Positions 26,023 through 35,276 are shown, numbered from the stretch's first letter. The stretch: DNA of 64,000 nt from Paraktedonobacter carboxidivorans (GCA_041156125.1 JBEVTI010000023.1:1-64000), one strand, 5' to 3'. Program-made: numbers and translations. Notes: a model not told the origin generated them from the sequence alone.

Positions 26023-27135
26023 TTATTGGACTTTGCCCCTGGCAGTCACCGGCCAGATCGCTGCCAGTTTGCCCGCGCGATGGGCATAGTACACATCGTG
26101 CAGATTGACGGTGGTATCGATATGGCTCGGGATCATTGCAAGACGAGTCCCCAACTCTAGCGAACTCCTGTCGATTAGCGCACCCTCCTCCCACATCAGG
26201 ATGCCATGTTCATCCCCGCCTGGTCGATAGGTCACGCCTGGCAATCCCTGAGCTTCTGGCATGCCGCTGTCGGTGGATAATGACTTGAGGCCGGCATCAA
26301 TCACTGCTCGCGTAGCAACTGGCCGGCTAATCACGGTCGAGAGAATAGTCAGCGCGTTGGCATAAAGAGGGCCAATAGCATTACGATAATCCGTATCCAT
26401 AAATATGAACGAGCCGGGCTGCACCTCTGTGACCCCCTCGCAACTGGCACAGATCTCGGCGGTTCCCGTGCCACCCGCCGTGACGATTTCCAGCGCAAAG
26501 CCATCTGCCTGCAATTGCGCCGCCGTCTCTGTAAGTAGATGCATGGCCTGGCGGCAAAGCTGTGTGCGTTCTTCCGCATTATGTATATGCTGCAGGTGTC
26601 CTTCATAGCCCTGCACGCCTCTCAGGTGAAGGTGGTCCAGTGCGCGTAAGGAGTGAGCCAGGCGCAACGCCTCTGCCCCTGGGAGCACCCCGCAACGGTT
26701 CTGGCCAAGATTGAGATCGAGCAGGACATCGATGTGTTGTCCAGCTTCATGCATAGCCTGATTGAGTGCCTGCGCGCCCGCCAGACTATCCACCACCACC
26801 TTGAGGCGCGTGGACTGCTGCACCAGTCTTACGAGCCGCTCCAACTTGGGCTTGCCCACAATCTCTGTAGTAATCAACAGATCATCTATTCCCTCCCGCA
26901 GCATAACTTCCGCCTCGCTAACCTTGGCCACGCATCCCCCAACCGCGCCTGCCGCCAACAGCAGACGCGCCAGATCCGCGCTTTTGACCGTTTTTAGATG
27001 AGGTCTGACCTGTACTTTACTCCCCCTGAACTGCCCCATAAGCCTGCTAATATTGGCCTCCATCAATGTCAGATCAACAAGCATGGCAGGCGTATCGAGC
27101 ACATCCAGGGTATCTCCCACTTGTGGTTGCGGCAT
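26023..27135 (-). CDS. PLP-dependent D-amino-acid enzyme (DSD1/D-threonine aldolase-like)
   Basis: The 370-aa protein has the alanine-racemase-type N-terminal barrel (DTPAMLVDLTLMEANI, RPHLKTVKSADLARLL with the PLP lysine) and the C-terminal domain of D-serine dehydratase/D-threonine aldolase enzymes. The latter has a metal site suggested by DEHGILMWEEG and VNLHDVYYAHR. Known members are metal-activated PLP enzymes acting on D-serine or D-3-hydroxyamino acids. It runs convergent with the epoxide hydrolase, 20 nt apart. Confidence 0.87.
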   Translation of the reverse strand: MPQPQVGDTLDVLDTPAMLVDLTLMEANISRLMGQFRGSKVQVRPHLKTVKSADLARLLLAAGAVGGCVAKVSEAEVMLREGIDDLLITTEIVGKPKLERLVRLVQQSTRLKVVVDSLAGAQALNQAMHEAGQHIDVLLDLNLGQNRCGVLPGAEALRLAHSLRALDHLHLRGVQGYEGHLQHIHNAEERTQLCRQAMHLLTETAAQLQADGFALEIVTAGGTGTAEICASCEGVTEVQPGSFIFMDTDYRNAIGPLYANALTILSTVISRPVATRAVIDAGLKSLSTDSGMPEAQGLPGVTYRPGGDEHGILMWEEGALIDRSSLELGTRLAMIPSHIDTTVNLHDVYYAHRAGKLAAIWPVTARGKVQ

Positions 27136-27225
27136 GACTGTTTCCTTTCGCTCTCTTTACACGGATATTATACTAGCAGAATATCATTTCCTTGCTATTT
27201 TCAGTGAGATAATGACAATCTCCCA

Positions 27226-27349
27226 AAGGAATGGAAGAGTTTTTGCAGCCAGGGCGCCCAGCGCCCTGGCTGCAAAAACTCTTCCATTCCTTAAGGGTGG
27301 GGAGGCAAAATGTTTTTTCTGGTTTTATAAAATCGGGGCTGACTCCTAA
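27226..27349 (+). repeat. Perfect 32-bp stem-loop with family 1 tail
   Basis: The arms 27226-27257 and 27261-27292 are exact complements with a 3-nt CCA loop. They are followed by GGTGGGGAGGCAAAATG and AAAATCGGGGCTGACTCC (27293-27349), the family 1 tail also seen at 8202-8264. The stem sequence is unrelated to that of the 8.1 kb copy. Confidence 0.88.
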
Positions 27350-27360
27350 GTAGGGGAAAA

Positions 27361-27419
27361 CTTTTGAGAAACCCATAGAGGCTTATAAGCTCTCCTGAAA
27401 AGCTTATAAGCCTCTATGG
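27361..27419. repeat. 19-bp stem-loop next to MITE-type terminus
   Basis: CTTTTGAGAAACCC (27361-27374) matches the MITE terminal repeat at 62460-62473. It overlaps a stem-loop with arms 27373-27391 and 27401-27419 (CCATAGAGGCTTATAAGCT and its complement). Together with the preceding entry this fills the 309-bp gap before the DUF4126-like gene. Confidence 0.75.
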
Positions 27420-27444
27420 CCGAGTAGTGTAGAGCCACAAAAGT

Positions 27445-28017
27445 TCAGGTTCGTTTGACTGCCAGAGAGCCGAGACCGAAGGCCAGAGCGTCTTCGGCAA
27501 GACCGAGCACCCATTGGGGTGTTTTGGTTGTAGAGAAGAGTGTACTACGAGCATAGTAGCCAGCGAAGGACCCCGCGCCTGCTCCCAGTCCACCGAGCAA
27601 CGCGCCTGCGATCAGTGGTTTGTGATAGCGACGACAGAGGCTCATACCAGCCAGCGCTCCCAGTCCCAGGCGACCCAGCAGAGGAATTGGACTGAGACGA
27701 CTGGGTGCAAACGGCAATTTGTCCGCCACCAGTTCACCTGCGGCAAGTGTATTGAACAGCACGCGAGCAGTTGGGGAGTCAAGAAACTGCTCAAGGTTGT
27801 TTGTCGCTGGCGGATTCTGCTCGTTTGTCAAATCTAGCAGAGCTAAGGGCGTTAGCGAACGTAAACCACCGACAAATCCCAATGTCAGTGCCCGCAATGC
27901 CACCTCGGCAGTCAGCTCTTCCCGCCAGGAAGCTATTTCTGCCTCCGCAGCTTGCGCTGTATCCTGTACTGCTCCGAGCGCGCGATCTCGACTCTCGCGA
28001 AGTTGATCTTTTGCCAA
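27445..28017 (-). CDS. DUF4126-like membrane protein
   Basis: The 190-aa protein has a polar N-terminal helix (~35 residues) followed by about four hydrophobic segments: LTLGFVGGLRSLTPLALL, LAAGELVADKLPFAPSR, LGALAGM and GALLGGLGAGAGSFAGYYAR. The GE-x-x-DKLP pattern and Gly-rich last helices resemble DUF4126 inner-membrane proteins of unknown function. It faces the PLP-enzyme gene start across the repeat cluster at 27226-27419. Confidence 0.7.
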   Translation of the reverse strand: MAKDQLRESRDRALGAVQDTAQAAEAEIASWREELTAEVALRALTLGFVGGLRSLTPLALLDLTNEQNPPATNNLEQFLDSPTARVLFNTLAAGELVADKLPFAPSRLSPIPLLGRLGLGALAGMSLCRRYHKPLIAGALLGGLGAGAGSFAGYYARSTLFSTTKTPQWVLGLAEDALAFGLGSLAVKRT

Positions 28018-28190
28018 TTTTAATCCCTTTCTCAGTGTATGTTTCTATAAGGTTATTTTTAGAAAGTCAGACATAGGCAACACGTATAATCCCGCTCTAT
28101 CGTGACAGTCTCTCCGCTACCCTTCTGTCTATGCAGCGCCAGACCTGGATGCCTGAGCCGGGCGAGTTGGTCAGAAATTTTTTTGGAGGA

Positions 28191-28235
28191 GTTACTGAGC
28201 TTTGAGATGGCCTGACCACCTCAAAGCTCAGTAAC
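28191..28235. repeat. 16-bp stem-loop upstream of truncated HTH gene
   Basis: The arms GTTACTGAGCTTTGAG (28191-28206) and its exact complement (28220-28235) enclose a loop with a further TGG/CCA pair. It ends 17 nt before the HTH reading frame, and marks one edge of the decaying cluster at 28.2-32.5 kb. Confidence 0.75.
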
Positions 28236-28252
28236 CCTGGGAAAGAAGAGAA

Positions 28253-28490
28253 ATGCTTATGGATGATAAACCGAGAAGAAAAGAGTTAGCGCATTTCCTC
28301 AGAACGCATCGCGAAAGCCTCTCTCCACTTTTATTTCATCTCCCGGATGGAGCGAAAAGAAGACGTACAGCAGGGCTGAGAAGGGAAGAGGTAGCTCAGC
28401 TTGGGGGCTTGAGCCTGACCTGGTATACAAAATTAGAGCAAGCTCAGGAGATTCAGGTCTCCGTTCAGGTACTTGAGGGCCTTACACAGG
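28253..28490 (+). pseudogene. Truncated MmyB-type HTH regulator (5' fragment)
   Basis: The first ~80 codons encode the HTH part of MmyB-like regulators: RKELAHFLRTHRESLSP, RRTAGLRREEVAQLGGLSLTWYTKLEQ and VSVQVLEGL. Full-length family members are about 250-280 aa with a C-terminal ligand-binding domain. Here homology stops near codon 78, where the sequence becomes the reverse strand of a citE-like gene. The open frame continues only to 28570. This is a rearrangement junction, not a natural short regulator. Confidence 0.8.
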
Positions 28491-28990
28491 CCGGCGGCTC
28501 GTCCAGCGACAAGCAGGCGGGAGCGTGCATAGAAAAGTGCCTGGCCCTCCGGGGTCCAATGTGCTTGTAGATCCGCGAGGAAATCCAGTGGCCCAAGTGT
28601 CAGTCGCTCGACCAGTGGATGCGCGCTGGCAATGGCAAAAGCCTGCTCCACGCCCAGGCCACTTTCAATCAAGGGAATGATTGGTACACGCGCCGTAGCC
28701 AGTGCGTGGACCTCCGCTGGCTGCTCTATCTTAGGAGCGATGATTGCTGAAACCGGCAAATCTTTGAGCAAAGAGAGGTCATCGGCAAGCCAGGGACTTC
28801 TGGGGCCATTCACGCGAATGGTGACACGGCAGGCTGTCTGAGTCTGAACAAGGACCTCTTGCGTGCGTGTTCGTGCCTCCGGTTTTTGCTCGAGCGGAAC
28901 AGCATCTTCCCAGTCAATAATTACCACATCCGCGCTGCTGGCCAGCGCTTTGCGTATTTTGTCTGGCTCATGGCCGGGCACAAAAGCCAC
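28433..28990 (-). pseudogene. CitE-like (HpcH/HpaI) lyase, 3'-truncated
   Basis: The protein begins MAFVPGHEPDKIRKAL and has VVIIDWEDAV, RVNGPRSPW, IIAPKIEQPAEV, IPLIESGLGVEQA and RLTLGPLDFLADL, the CitE/HpcH aldolase-lyase signature. Family members then run to about 270-290 aa with a metal-binding GVYPDL-like segment. This copy loses homology after YARSRLLVAGRAAGL, at about 28485, where it meets the truncated HTH gene. GTG 28990 follows the GntR stop codon by 27 nt, so the two genes were co-transcribed. Confidence 0.82.
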
Positions 28991-29017
28991 GTTCTCAGCA
29001 ATTTTGTTTTCATCAGC

Positions 29018-29689
29018 TCAGGACTCCATCGTCTCAAGATGGGCTTGCAATGCCACTTTGGCATGCTGGATATGGGTACGTAGCAGGTTCTCAACAACGG
29101 CTGGCTGCTTTTCGCGCAAGGCTTGGAGCAGATGGGCATGTTCATTCACCGAGCGCTCAAGTTGTCCAGGCACAGCAATGGGCGTCAGCGGAGCCAGGCC
29201 CAACCAGAGACTTTTAATCATCGCGCTCAACCGGCGTTGCTGGCTGAATTCATAGAGCGTCATATGATACGCCTGATTGAGGTGAACATAGCGCTCGATG
29301 TCTTGCTGATCCGCCATTTCTCTCAGTTCTTGCTCGATGCCTGCCAGTTCTTCAAAATCGCTTGCGGTCATGCGCTCCATGGCCTTCCCCGCCGCGTATG
29401 GCTCCAGTATCATGCGTAATCCATAGACTTCTTCGAGGTCCGCGCTCCCAAAGATGCTTACCATGTAGCTGCCGCGCTCGTCCAGCTTGACTAACCCTTC
29501 GGTTTCAAGCCGTTTGAGGGCATCGCGCACAGGAATACGGCTTGTCCCGAATTGCGTCGCGAGAACGTCCTGAATGAGCCGCTCTCCGTTAGCGAGACGG
29601 CGTTTGACGATGGCTGTTCTCAATTCCTGGTAGACTCGCGTTTCAAGCGTCTCTTTTTTGAGTGAGGAGAATGACATATATATGTCCAC
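29018..29689 (-). CDS. GntR-family regulator (FadR/FCD subfamily)
   Basis: The 223-aa protein has an N-terminal winged helix (VYQELRTAIVKRRLANGERL, TQFGTSRIPVRDALKRLETEG) and a C-terminal all-helical FCD ligand domain with likely metal-binding residues (RMILEPYAAGKA, NQAYHMTLYEF, SVNEHAHLLQAL, THIQHAKVAL). Members sense organic acids and repress catabolic genes. Here the targets would be the divergent CoA-transferase/SDR/ALDH genes and its own citE partner. The start is either GTG 29689 or ATG 29677. The promoter-operator region at 29763-29814 looks intact although most target genes are broken. Confidence 0.9.
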   Translation of the reverse strand: MDIYMSFSSLKKETLETRVYQELRTAIVKRRLANGERLIQDVLATQFGTSRIPVRDALKRLETEGLVKLDERGSYMVSIFGSADLEEVYGLRMILEPYAAGKAMERMTASDFEELAGIEQELREMADQQDIERYVHLNQAYHMTLYEFSQQRRLSAMIKSLWLGLAPLTPIAVPGQLERSVNEHAHLLQALREKQPAVVENLLRTHIQHAKVALQAHLETMES

Positions 29690-29762
29690 TGTCCTTTCGA
29701 CTGTGTTTAGTGGTATCCATTATTTTTTGCAAACTCAGTTGCTCGACTATGCAGACTGTGTT

Positions 29763-29814
29763 TTGTATACGGTTGACAGTATACTTCTTTGTGTGTAAAC
29801 TGTCAATTGTATAC
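29763..29814. promoter_or_regulatory. Overlapping divergent promoters with GntR-type operators
   Basis: On the minus strand, TTGACA (29801-29806), a 17-nt spacer and TATACT (29778-29783) form a near-perfect promoter for gntR. On the plus strand, TTGACA (29773-29778), 17 nt and TAAACT (29796-29801) form a promoter for the divergent genes. TTGTATAC occurs at 29763-29770 and 29807-29814, inside a larger inverted repeat (ACTGTCAA-nn-GTATAC). TTGTATAC-type sites fit FCD-subfamily GntR operators, so both promoters are probably repressed by the neighbouring regulator. Confidence 0.7.
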
Positions 29815-29988
29815 GGATAGCGTGGGCGTATGCATTCTGTGATGAATGGTTGTGCTGCAAAAACGCTGGGAGGCATAGAGAGGCAGAAAAACTATTGGCC
29901 TGAGGGCCAATAATGCATTCTTACCCGGGTAGCGTTGTACTACCTGTTAGGATGGCCTGCGTCTATGCATGCTCTGGCAGGAGAAGAG

Positions 29989-30958
29989 ATGGACACATTT
30001 ATACAGAGGCCGCTGGCTGACATCCTGGTGATTGCGCTTGAGCAAGCGGTTGCCGCGCCCTTTGCGACGCGCCAACTGGCCGATCTGGGTGCTCGTGTGA
30101 TTAAAATCGAGCGTCCTGAGGTGGGGGATTTTGCTCGGCATTATGATCAAACGGTCCATGGTATGGCCAGCCATTTCGTCTGGCTCAATCGCTCTAAAGA
30201 GTCATTGGCTCTCAATCTCAAAGATCCGCAGGGTCTCGCTGTCATCGAGCATTTGCTCGCGAAGGCGGCGCACCGCTTTGTAGAGCAAGGGGCTCAGGTG
30301 GTCGTTGTTGACCTTGATGAGCACAAAGTTGCCAATGTTGTTCACGAGCTTGGCTCCGCTTGCTCGTTCGGATTTGTCGCTGATGTAACGAACGAGGAGC
30401 GTATCAGCCAGCTTGTTGCCAGTACGTTGGAACGTTTCGGAAAGATCGATATCTATTACAACAATGCTGGTATTCCGCTCTCCTCGACGCCTATCGAAAT
30501 GCTTGATCTGGCGACATGGCAGCGCATTATGGATGTTAACACCACAGCGATCTTTCTAGCAGCCAAAGCCGTGCTGCCGCACATGAAGAGCCAGGGCGGA
30601 GGAAGTATTATTGTAACGGCATCAACAGCTGGCATCCGTCCGCGTCCGGGACTCAGCGCCTACAATGCCTCGAAGGGGGCAGCCATTCTGCTCACCAAGT
30701 CCCTGGCCAGCGAACTTGCCCCCCTTCAATATTCGCGTCAACGCTATCTGTCCCGTGGCAGCTAATACGCCAATGTTAGAGCAGTTTGGCTTTGGCACGA
30801 CCAGAGAAGAGGCCGTGCAGCGCTTCACCGCGACCATTCCGCTGGGCCACCTGGTTGAGCCCGATGATGTCGCGCAGGCCGCGCTCTATCTGGCTTCAGA
30901 TGAAGCGCGCAATGTCACCGGGATCACGCTCGAAGTCGATGGCGGGCGCAGTATATAA
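29989..30958 (+). pseudogene. CoA-transferase/SDR fusion remnant with frameshift
   Basis: ATG 29989 follows AGGAG. The first ~93 codons match the N-terminus of class III CoA-transferases (VIALEQAVAAPFATRQLADLGARVIKIERP, WLNRSKESLALNLK). At about 30262-30272 the reading passes in frame into a short-chain dehydrogenase that lacks its N-terminal Gly-rich NAD motif (FVEQGAQVVVVDLDEH, YYNNAGI, YNASKGA). At about 30720-30732 a frameshift within a CCCCCC run moves the rest (FNIRVNAICPVAANTP to EVDGGRSI) to another frame. A deletion therefore joined two genes and the hybrid was later inactivated. Confidence 0.85.
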
Positions 30959-30993
30959 AGGCCATAAGCAGTGTAATCAAGATGGAGGTACTG

Positions 30994-32500
30994 ATGCAAG
31001 TGATAGAGACTCCAGTTTCTGGAGAGGTACGCAACTATAAAATGCTGATTGGTGGTGAGTGGGTCGATGCTCATTCAAGAAAGACCTTCACGAGCCTTAA
31101 TCCGTACACTGGCAAAGTCTGGGCTACGCTGCCCGAAGCCGATGAAACAGATGTTGACGCGGCTGTTCGCGCGGCGCGCTCGGCCTTTGACGAGGGACCA
31201 TGGGGGCGCATGACGGGTACCGAACGGGCCAGGTTGATGCGCCGCCTGGCTGATCTCATCGCTGAAAACGCGGACCACCTGGCGATCATAGAGAGCACTG
31301 ACAATGGCAAGCTCCTGCGCGAGATGGGTGGCCAGTAGAAGTCTCTGCCAGAATGGTATTACTACTTTTCTGGCGCTGCTGACAAGATCGAGGGAGCAAC
31401 GATTCCCAGCGATAAAGCGAACTTTTTCGTCTACACGCGCCGCGAACCTATGGGAGTCGTCGTCGCGATCACACCCTGGAACTCTCCCCTGCTACTGCTT
31501 ACCTTTAAACTGGCTCCCGCTCTCGCCGCTGGCTGCACCTTTGTCGTCAAACCCTCTGAACAGACCTCCGCGTCAACACTTGAATTTGCCAGGCTCTTTG
31601 CCGAGGCGGGCTTCCCCGCGGGCGTTTTCAATGTCGTTACCGGCTTTGGTCCAGGCACGGGAGGACCACTTGTGCGCCATCCAGGCGTCGATAAGATTGG
31701 CTTTACCGGCTCGACTGCGACCGGTATTCGGGTCATGAAAGATGCCGCTGACCATCTGGCCAGCGGCAGCCTGGAACTGGGTGGGAAGTCTCCAAACATT
31801 GTCTTTGCCGATGCGGACGAAGATGTCGTTAATGGGATTGTGTCCGGTATATTCGCCGCTGGTGGTCAAACCTGTATCGCGAGCTCCCGACTCTTTGTCG
31901 ATGTGCGACTCCACGATCAACTGGTCAGCCAACTCGCTGAGCGCGCGTACCATCAAGCTGGGCGATCCGTTGCGGATGGAGACAGAGATGGGTCCGGTTG
32001 CCTTCAAGGAGCAGCGGGACAAAATTCAGCACTATATTACGGTGGCCCAGGAGGAGGGTGCCCGGCTGGTGCAGGGCGGAAAGATTCCGAGCGCTCCAGA
32101 ACTCGCGCAGAGATTTTTCATCGAGCCGACCATCTTCACAGAGGTCGAAAACCGCATGCAGGTCGCGCAAGAAGAGATCTTTGGCCCGGTTCTTTCGGTG
32201 CTTCCTTTCCAGACGGAGGAAGAGGTTATCCGCCAGGCGAACGATATCCCCTACGGTCTCGCGGCTGGCGTCTGGACCCGCGATATTCGGCGCGCTCACA
32301 GTATGGCGCATGCCCTGCGCGCGGGAACAGTCTGGCTTAACTCCTATCGCACCCTTTCCTTTAACACGCCCTTTGGTGGATATAAGATGAGTGGCCTTGG
32401 CATTGAAAACGGCCTCGAAAGCGTGCGCGAATTTACCCGCACAAAATCCGTCTGGGTCGAACTCTCAGGACAAACACGTGATCCCTTCAGGATGGGATAA
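30994..32500 (+). pseudogene. Aldehyde dehydrogenase, disrupted by stop and frameshift
   Basis: ATG 30994 follows GGAGG. The conceptual ~500-aa protein is a standard NAD(P)-aldehyde dehydrogenase (VVVAITPWNSPLLLL, LELGGKSPNIVFADAD, catalytic Cys in GGQTCIASS, EEIFGPVLSVLPF). An in-frame TAG at 31336-31338 interrupts it after LREMGGQ. Near 31948-31957 the frame changes at GCGCGCG, where a CG dinucleotide seems lost (AERA then RTIKLGDP). With two independent lesions it is most likely a pseudogene; sequencing error at either site is possible but less likely for both. Confidence 0.88.
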
Positions 32501-32557
32501 CGCCTGTCTTTGGAGACACCGACCAGGACACACGACCTGGTAGAAAATGCTTCTCTA

Positions 32558-32594
32558 CTCGCTTAATGGATGGATAACCCATTCATTGAGCGAG
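32558..32594. repeat. Imperfect 16-bp stem-loop after the ALDH remnant
   Basis: The arms 32558-32573 and 32579-32594 pair with two mismatches (CTCGCTTAATGGATGG against CCATTCATTGAGCGAG). It may serve as a terminator for the upstream gene. Confidence 0.5.
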
Positions 32595-32695
32595 AGTGAT
32601 TTGTTCAAGCGAGCTTGTAACCGTTTTTTTGCGAAGCGCGAGAATAGCTTATTCTTAATAAGCGTATAGAAAGCGCATTGAGCAAAGGAACAGTA

Positions 32696-33622
32696 ATGAG
32701 CAATCAACGAGCATTTCACAATACTACGCAAATCAGGCAACTGCACGTAGAGCGTGTGCTGGCTCATCAGCTTGCCAATGAAATCATGCAGGGAACATCC
32801 TGGAGAGAGAAAGCCTCAGGCGCTGTAGGGTCCACGCTTGAAAGCAACCAGCATAGCCTTTATGAAGAGGAATTGGGCATTCCTCGGCAACTGGCTTATC
32901 TTGAAGATCGCATTTTTGAGGGCTTGCCCAACAAAGAGGCAAAAACGTTTCCGTTTGTCTTCCTTACAAGCATTCCTGTTGGGGCTGATCTCTCGCTTGT
33001 GTTGGCGCGTTTCATGGTCTGGCTTCTCATCGATTCTGCGAGAGGGGTTCTGCGCTTTGTAGGCAGCCAGGGCGCGGCAATTAGCGCAGTGGCTGCCCTC
33101 TATCAGCGCGTGATTGAGGGTGAAGCTGTTTCTACTCAGGAATGGCTTTCTGCTCTCAGTGCCGCCTCTGCTCGTGGACAGGCTGCCATGGCCGCTGCCA
33201 ATGCCTTCTCTACCACTCGTGCATTCTCAGTTGCTGCCGCGGCTACCTCCGCAGGCCTGGCCTTCAATGCTACCGTTGTTGCCGCCGCGGTGGCTTACAT
33301 TTCTTATGCTACTGGCGAGGTTGATCCCGCTGTCACTGGCGCTGTTACCGCTACTGTTGCTACTTTAGGCTATGGTAACATTGCTGCTGTGGCCGCTGAT
33401 TACGGTGATGCAGCCGCTTTCATAGCTGCCTATGGCGACGACCTCGCGGCCTTTGCTGGTTTTGCCGCGGACCGCAGCGCCGCTGCCTGCGAGCCTGCAA
33501 CAGAGAACAGCATTGTGAGAAAGGCCCACTATCAGGCGATGCGCGATAAATTATTGGAATTGCTAAGGGCAGCGCCTGCTGATGAAAGAGCGCCTGTTCC
33601 ACTGAGCACACAACAGGAATGA
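32696..33622 (+). CDS. Hypothetical Ala-rich protein, 308 aa
   Basis: The N-terminal ~100 residues are a normal soluble sequence (IRQLHVERVLAHQLANEIM, IPRQLAYLEDRIFEGLP). The middle (about residues 125-270) is strongly Ala-rich and moderately hydrophobic, with loose repeats such as AAATSAGLAFNATVVAAAVAY. This suggests several short helices or membrane-associated segments. I do not recognise a family. ATG 32696 follows AAAGGA by 7 nt; an in-frame TTG at 32678 is less likely. Confidence 0.6.
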   Translation: MSNQRAFHNTTQIRQLHVERVLAHQLANEIMQGTSWREKASGAVGSTLESNQHSLYEEELGIPRQLAYLEDRIFEGLPNKEAKTFPFVFLTSIPVGADLSLVLARFMVWLLIDSARGVLRFVGSQGAAISAVAALYQRVIEGEAVSTQEWLSALSAASARGQAAMAAANAFSTTRAFSVAAAATSAGLAFNATVVAAAVAYISYATGEVDPAVTGAVTATVATLGYGNIAAVAADYGDAAAFIAAYGDDLAAFAGFAADRSAAACEPATENSIVRKAHYQAMRDKLLELLRAAPADERAPVPLSTQQE

Positions 33623-33661
33623 GCAGCTTCAATGGCTCTTGTTGTTTTTTATCAATTTCTG

Positions 33662-33702
33662 GCAGCGCCGTTAGCTCTTCTGCAAAAAAGAGACGGCGCT
33701 GC
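33662..33702. terminator. Bidirectional terminator between convergent genes
   Basis: GCAGCGCCGT (33662-33671) pairs with ACGGCGCTGC (33693-33702), and inside it CTCTT pairs with AAGAG next to an A-run. It lies between the convergent Ala-rich gene and GH51 gene, so it can end transcription from either side. Confidence 0.6.
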
Positions 33703-33728
33703 TGGCAGGTACAATCTATAGACGAAAA

Positions 33729-35276
33729 CTATTGTTCAGCCAGCTTTCCCATGATACGTGTAATGCTGCCCGCAGACAATGAGACACGCAGCGTTTGTCC
33801 TCTGACCTCGATAGTTCGAGCAGCAGAGAGTTGCACGCGCTCTGGCTGTTCAAACGTATTGTGCGCGTGAATATCGTCAGCGGCGAGTGTGACGATCTCT
33901 GCACCAGCGAGTTTACCTGAGAAGACCTCCAGGTCAAGCTCAACCGCTTGAGTAGGATGGTTGTTGACAACAGTCACACAAAGCGTTCCAGCGCGCATTG
34001 AGGCTGAACCATGGATCGCCTGGAGGCGAAATGGTTGTTTATCGAGATAACTATCCTGGCAGACCTGGGCTGCCCCCTCTCCATGGCTGATGGTTTCCGC
34101 TGTATTGATCAAACGAATGGCCTGCGCGCCCTTGTGGGGCTGATAGAGATCAAAGACATGATAGGTTGGCGTCTTGAGGCAGCGATCTTCCTGGACCAGG
34201 AGCAGCGCCTGCAGCACATTGATCAGTTGCGCGAGATTGGCCATCGCCAGCTTATCCGCGTGATTATGAAAGACGTTGAGCGTGAGCGCGGCCACACAGG
34301 CATCGCGGATCGTATTTTGCTGATATAATCCACCCTCTGGCTTGCCAGGCTCTACCGGGTGCCAGGTGCCCCATTCATCGAGGATGAGCTTTATCTTCCT
34401 TTGGGGATCGTATTCATCCATGATGCTGCGGTGACCAGTCACGATTCCTTCGACCGCGCAAGCTTTGGAGAGTAGCTCTAACCACTGCGTCTCAGTGTAG
34501 TCTAGAGCTGTGCCAGCCGTTCCACAATAGTAGTGAGCCGCGAGGCCTTGAATCTGCGAGAGGCGGCAACTGGTATGGTGATTTTTCATGTATTGTAAGA
34601 AGCGCCTTGTCCATTCCCAGTTATTGCCGTTTGGGCCACAGGCAATGGCCTCGATTGGTACACCAGGGTAATCGAAGACATAGGTTCGATAGCGCGCAAA
34701 GGCGGCGGCATACTCTTCAGGACTCATATGGCCACCACATTCCCAGTTTTCATTGCCTATGCCCCACCAGCGAATCCCAAAAGGTTCCTCGGCACCGTTG
34801 GTCCTGCGCTCATTGGCCAGCGTCGAACTGCCCGCGAAATTACAATACTCGACCCAGTCGCGTAACTCTGTCGGGTTACCAGAACCCAGGTTGCCTGCGC
34901 AATAGGGTTCAGCGCCAATGGCCTGGCAGAAGGCCAGAAACTCATGGGTGCCAAAATGATTTGTCTCAGCAGCCATGCCCCACCAGACGTTGACTCGTTC
35001 TGGTCGCTCAGCGCGAGCACCAATCCCGTCGCGCCAGTTATAGGTATCGGCGAAACATCCCCCTGGCCAGCGCAGCACGGGAATACCCAGAGGGCGCAGG
35101 GCCGCTATCACATCATGGCGTAACCCATTCGTATTGGGAATGCTACTCTGAGGATCAACATAGATCCCAGCATAAATTAGTTCTCCTAAATGCTCCGCGA
35201 ACTGCCCATGCAAATTGGGATTGATCTCCCCTATCACTTCCTGAGGCACAACAATCACCTTTTGTGTCGTATCCAT
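33729..35276 (-). CDS. abfA: GH51 alpha-L-arabinofuranosidase
   Basis: The 515-aa enzyme begins with the GH51 N-terminal signature GEINPNLHGQFAEHLGELIYAGIYVDP and has LRWPGGCFADTYNWRDGIG, the acid/base region WGIGNENWECGG and the nucleophile region LILDEWGTWHPV, with a C-terminal beta-sandwich. Family members release terminal alpha-L-arabinofuranosyl groups from arabinan, arabinoxylan or arabinogalactan oligosaccharides, usually in the cytoplasm; no signal peptide is seen here. ATG 35276 is set by AGGAGGG 5 nt upstream. It is the most distal arabinose-type gene of the minus-strand locus that reaches 46.8 kb. Confidence 0.95.
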   Translation of the reverse strand: MDTTQKVIVVPQEVIGEINPNLHGQFAEHLGELIYAGIYVDPQSSIPNTNGLRHDVIAALRPLGIPVLRWPGGCFADTYNWRDGIGARAERPERVNVWWGMAAETNHFGTHEFLAFCQAIGAEPYCAGNLGSGNPTELRDWVEYCNFAGSSTLANERRTNGAEEPFGIRWWGIGNENWECGGHMSPEEYAAAFARYRTYVFDYPGVPIEAIACGPNGNNWEWTRRFLQYMKNHHTSCRLSQIQGLAAHYYCGTAGTALDYTETQWLELLSKACAVEGIVTGHRSIMDEYDPQRKIKLILDEWGTWHPVEPGKPEGGLYQQNTIRDACVAALTLNVFHNHADKLAMANLAQLINVLQALLLVQEDRCLKTPTYHVFDLYQPHKGAQAIRLINTAETISHGEGAAQVCQDSYLDKQPFRLQAIHGSASMRAGTLCVTVVNNHPTQAVELDLEVFSGKLAGAEIVTLAADDIHAHNTFEQPERVQLSAARTIEVRGQTLRVSLSAGSITRIMGKLAEQ

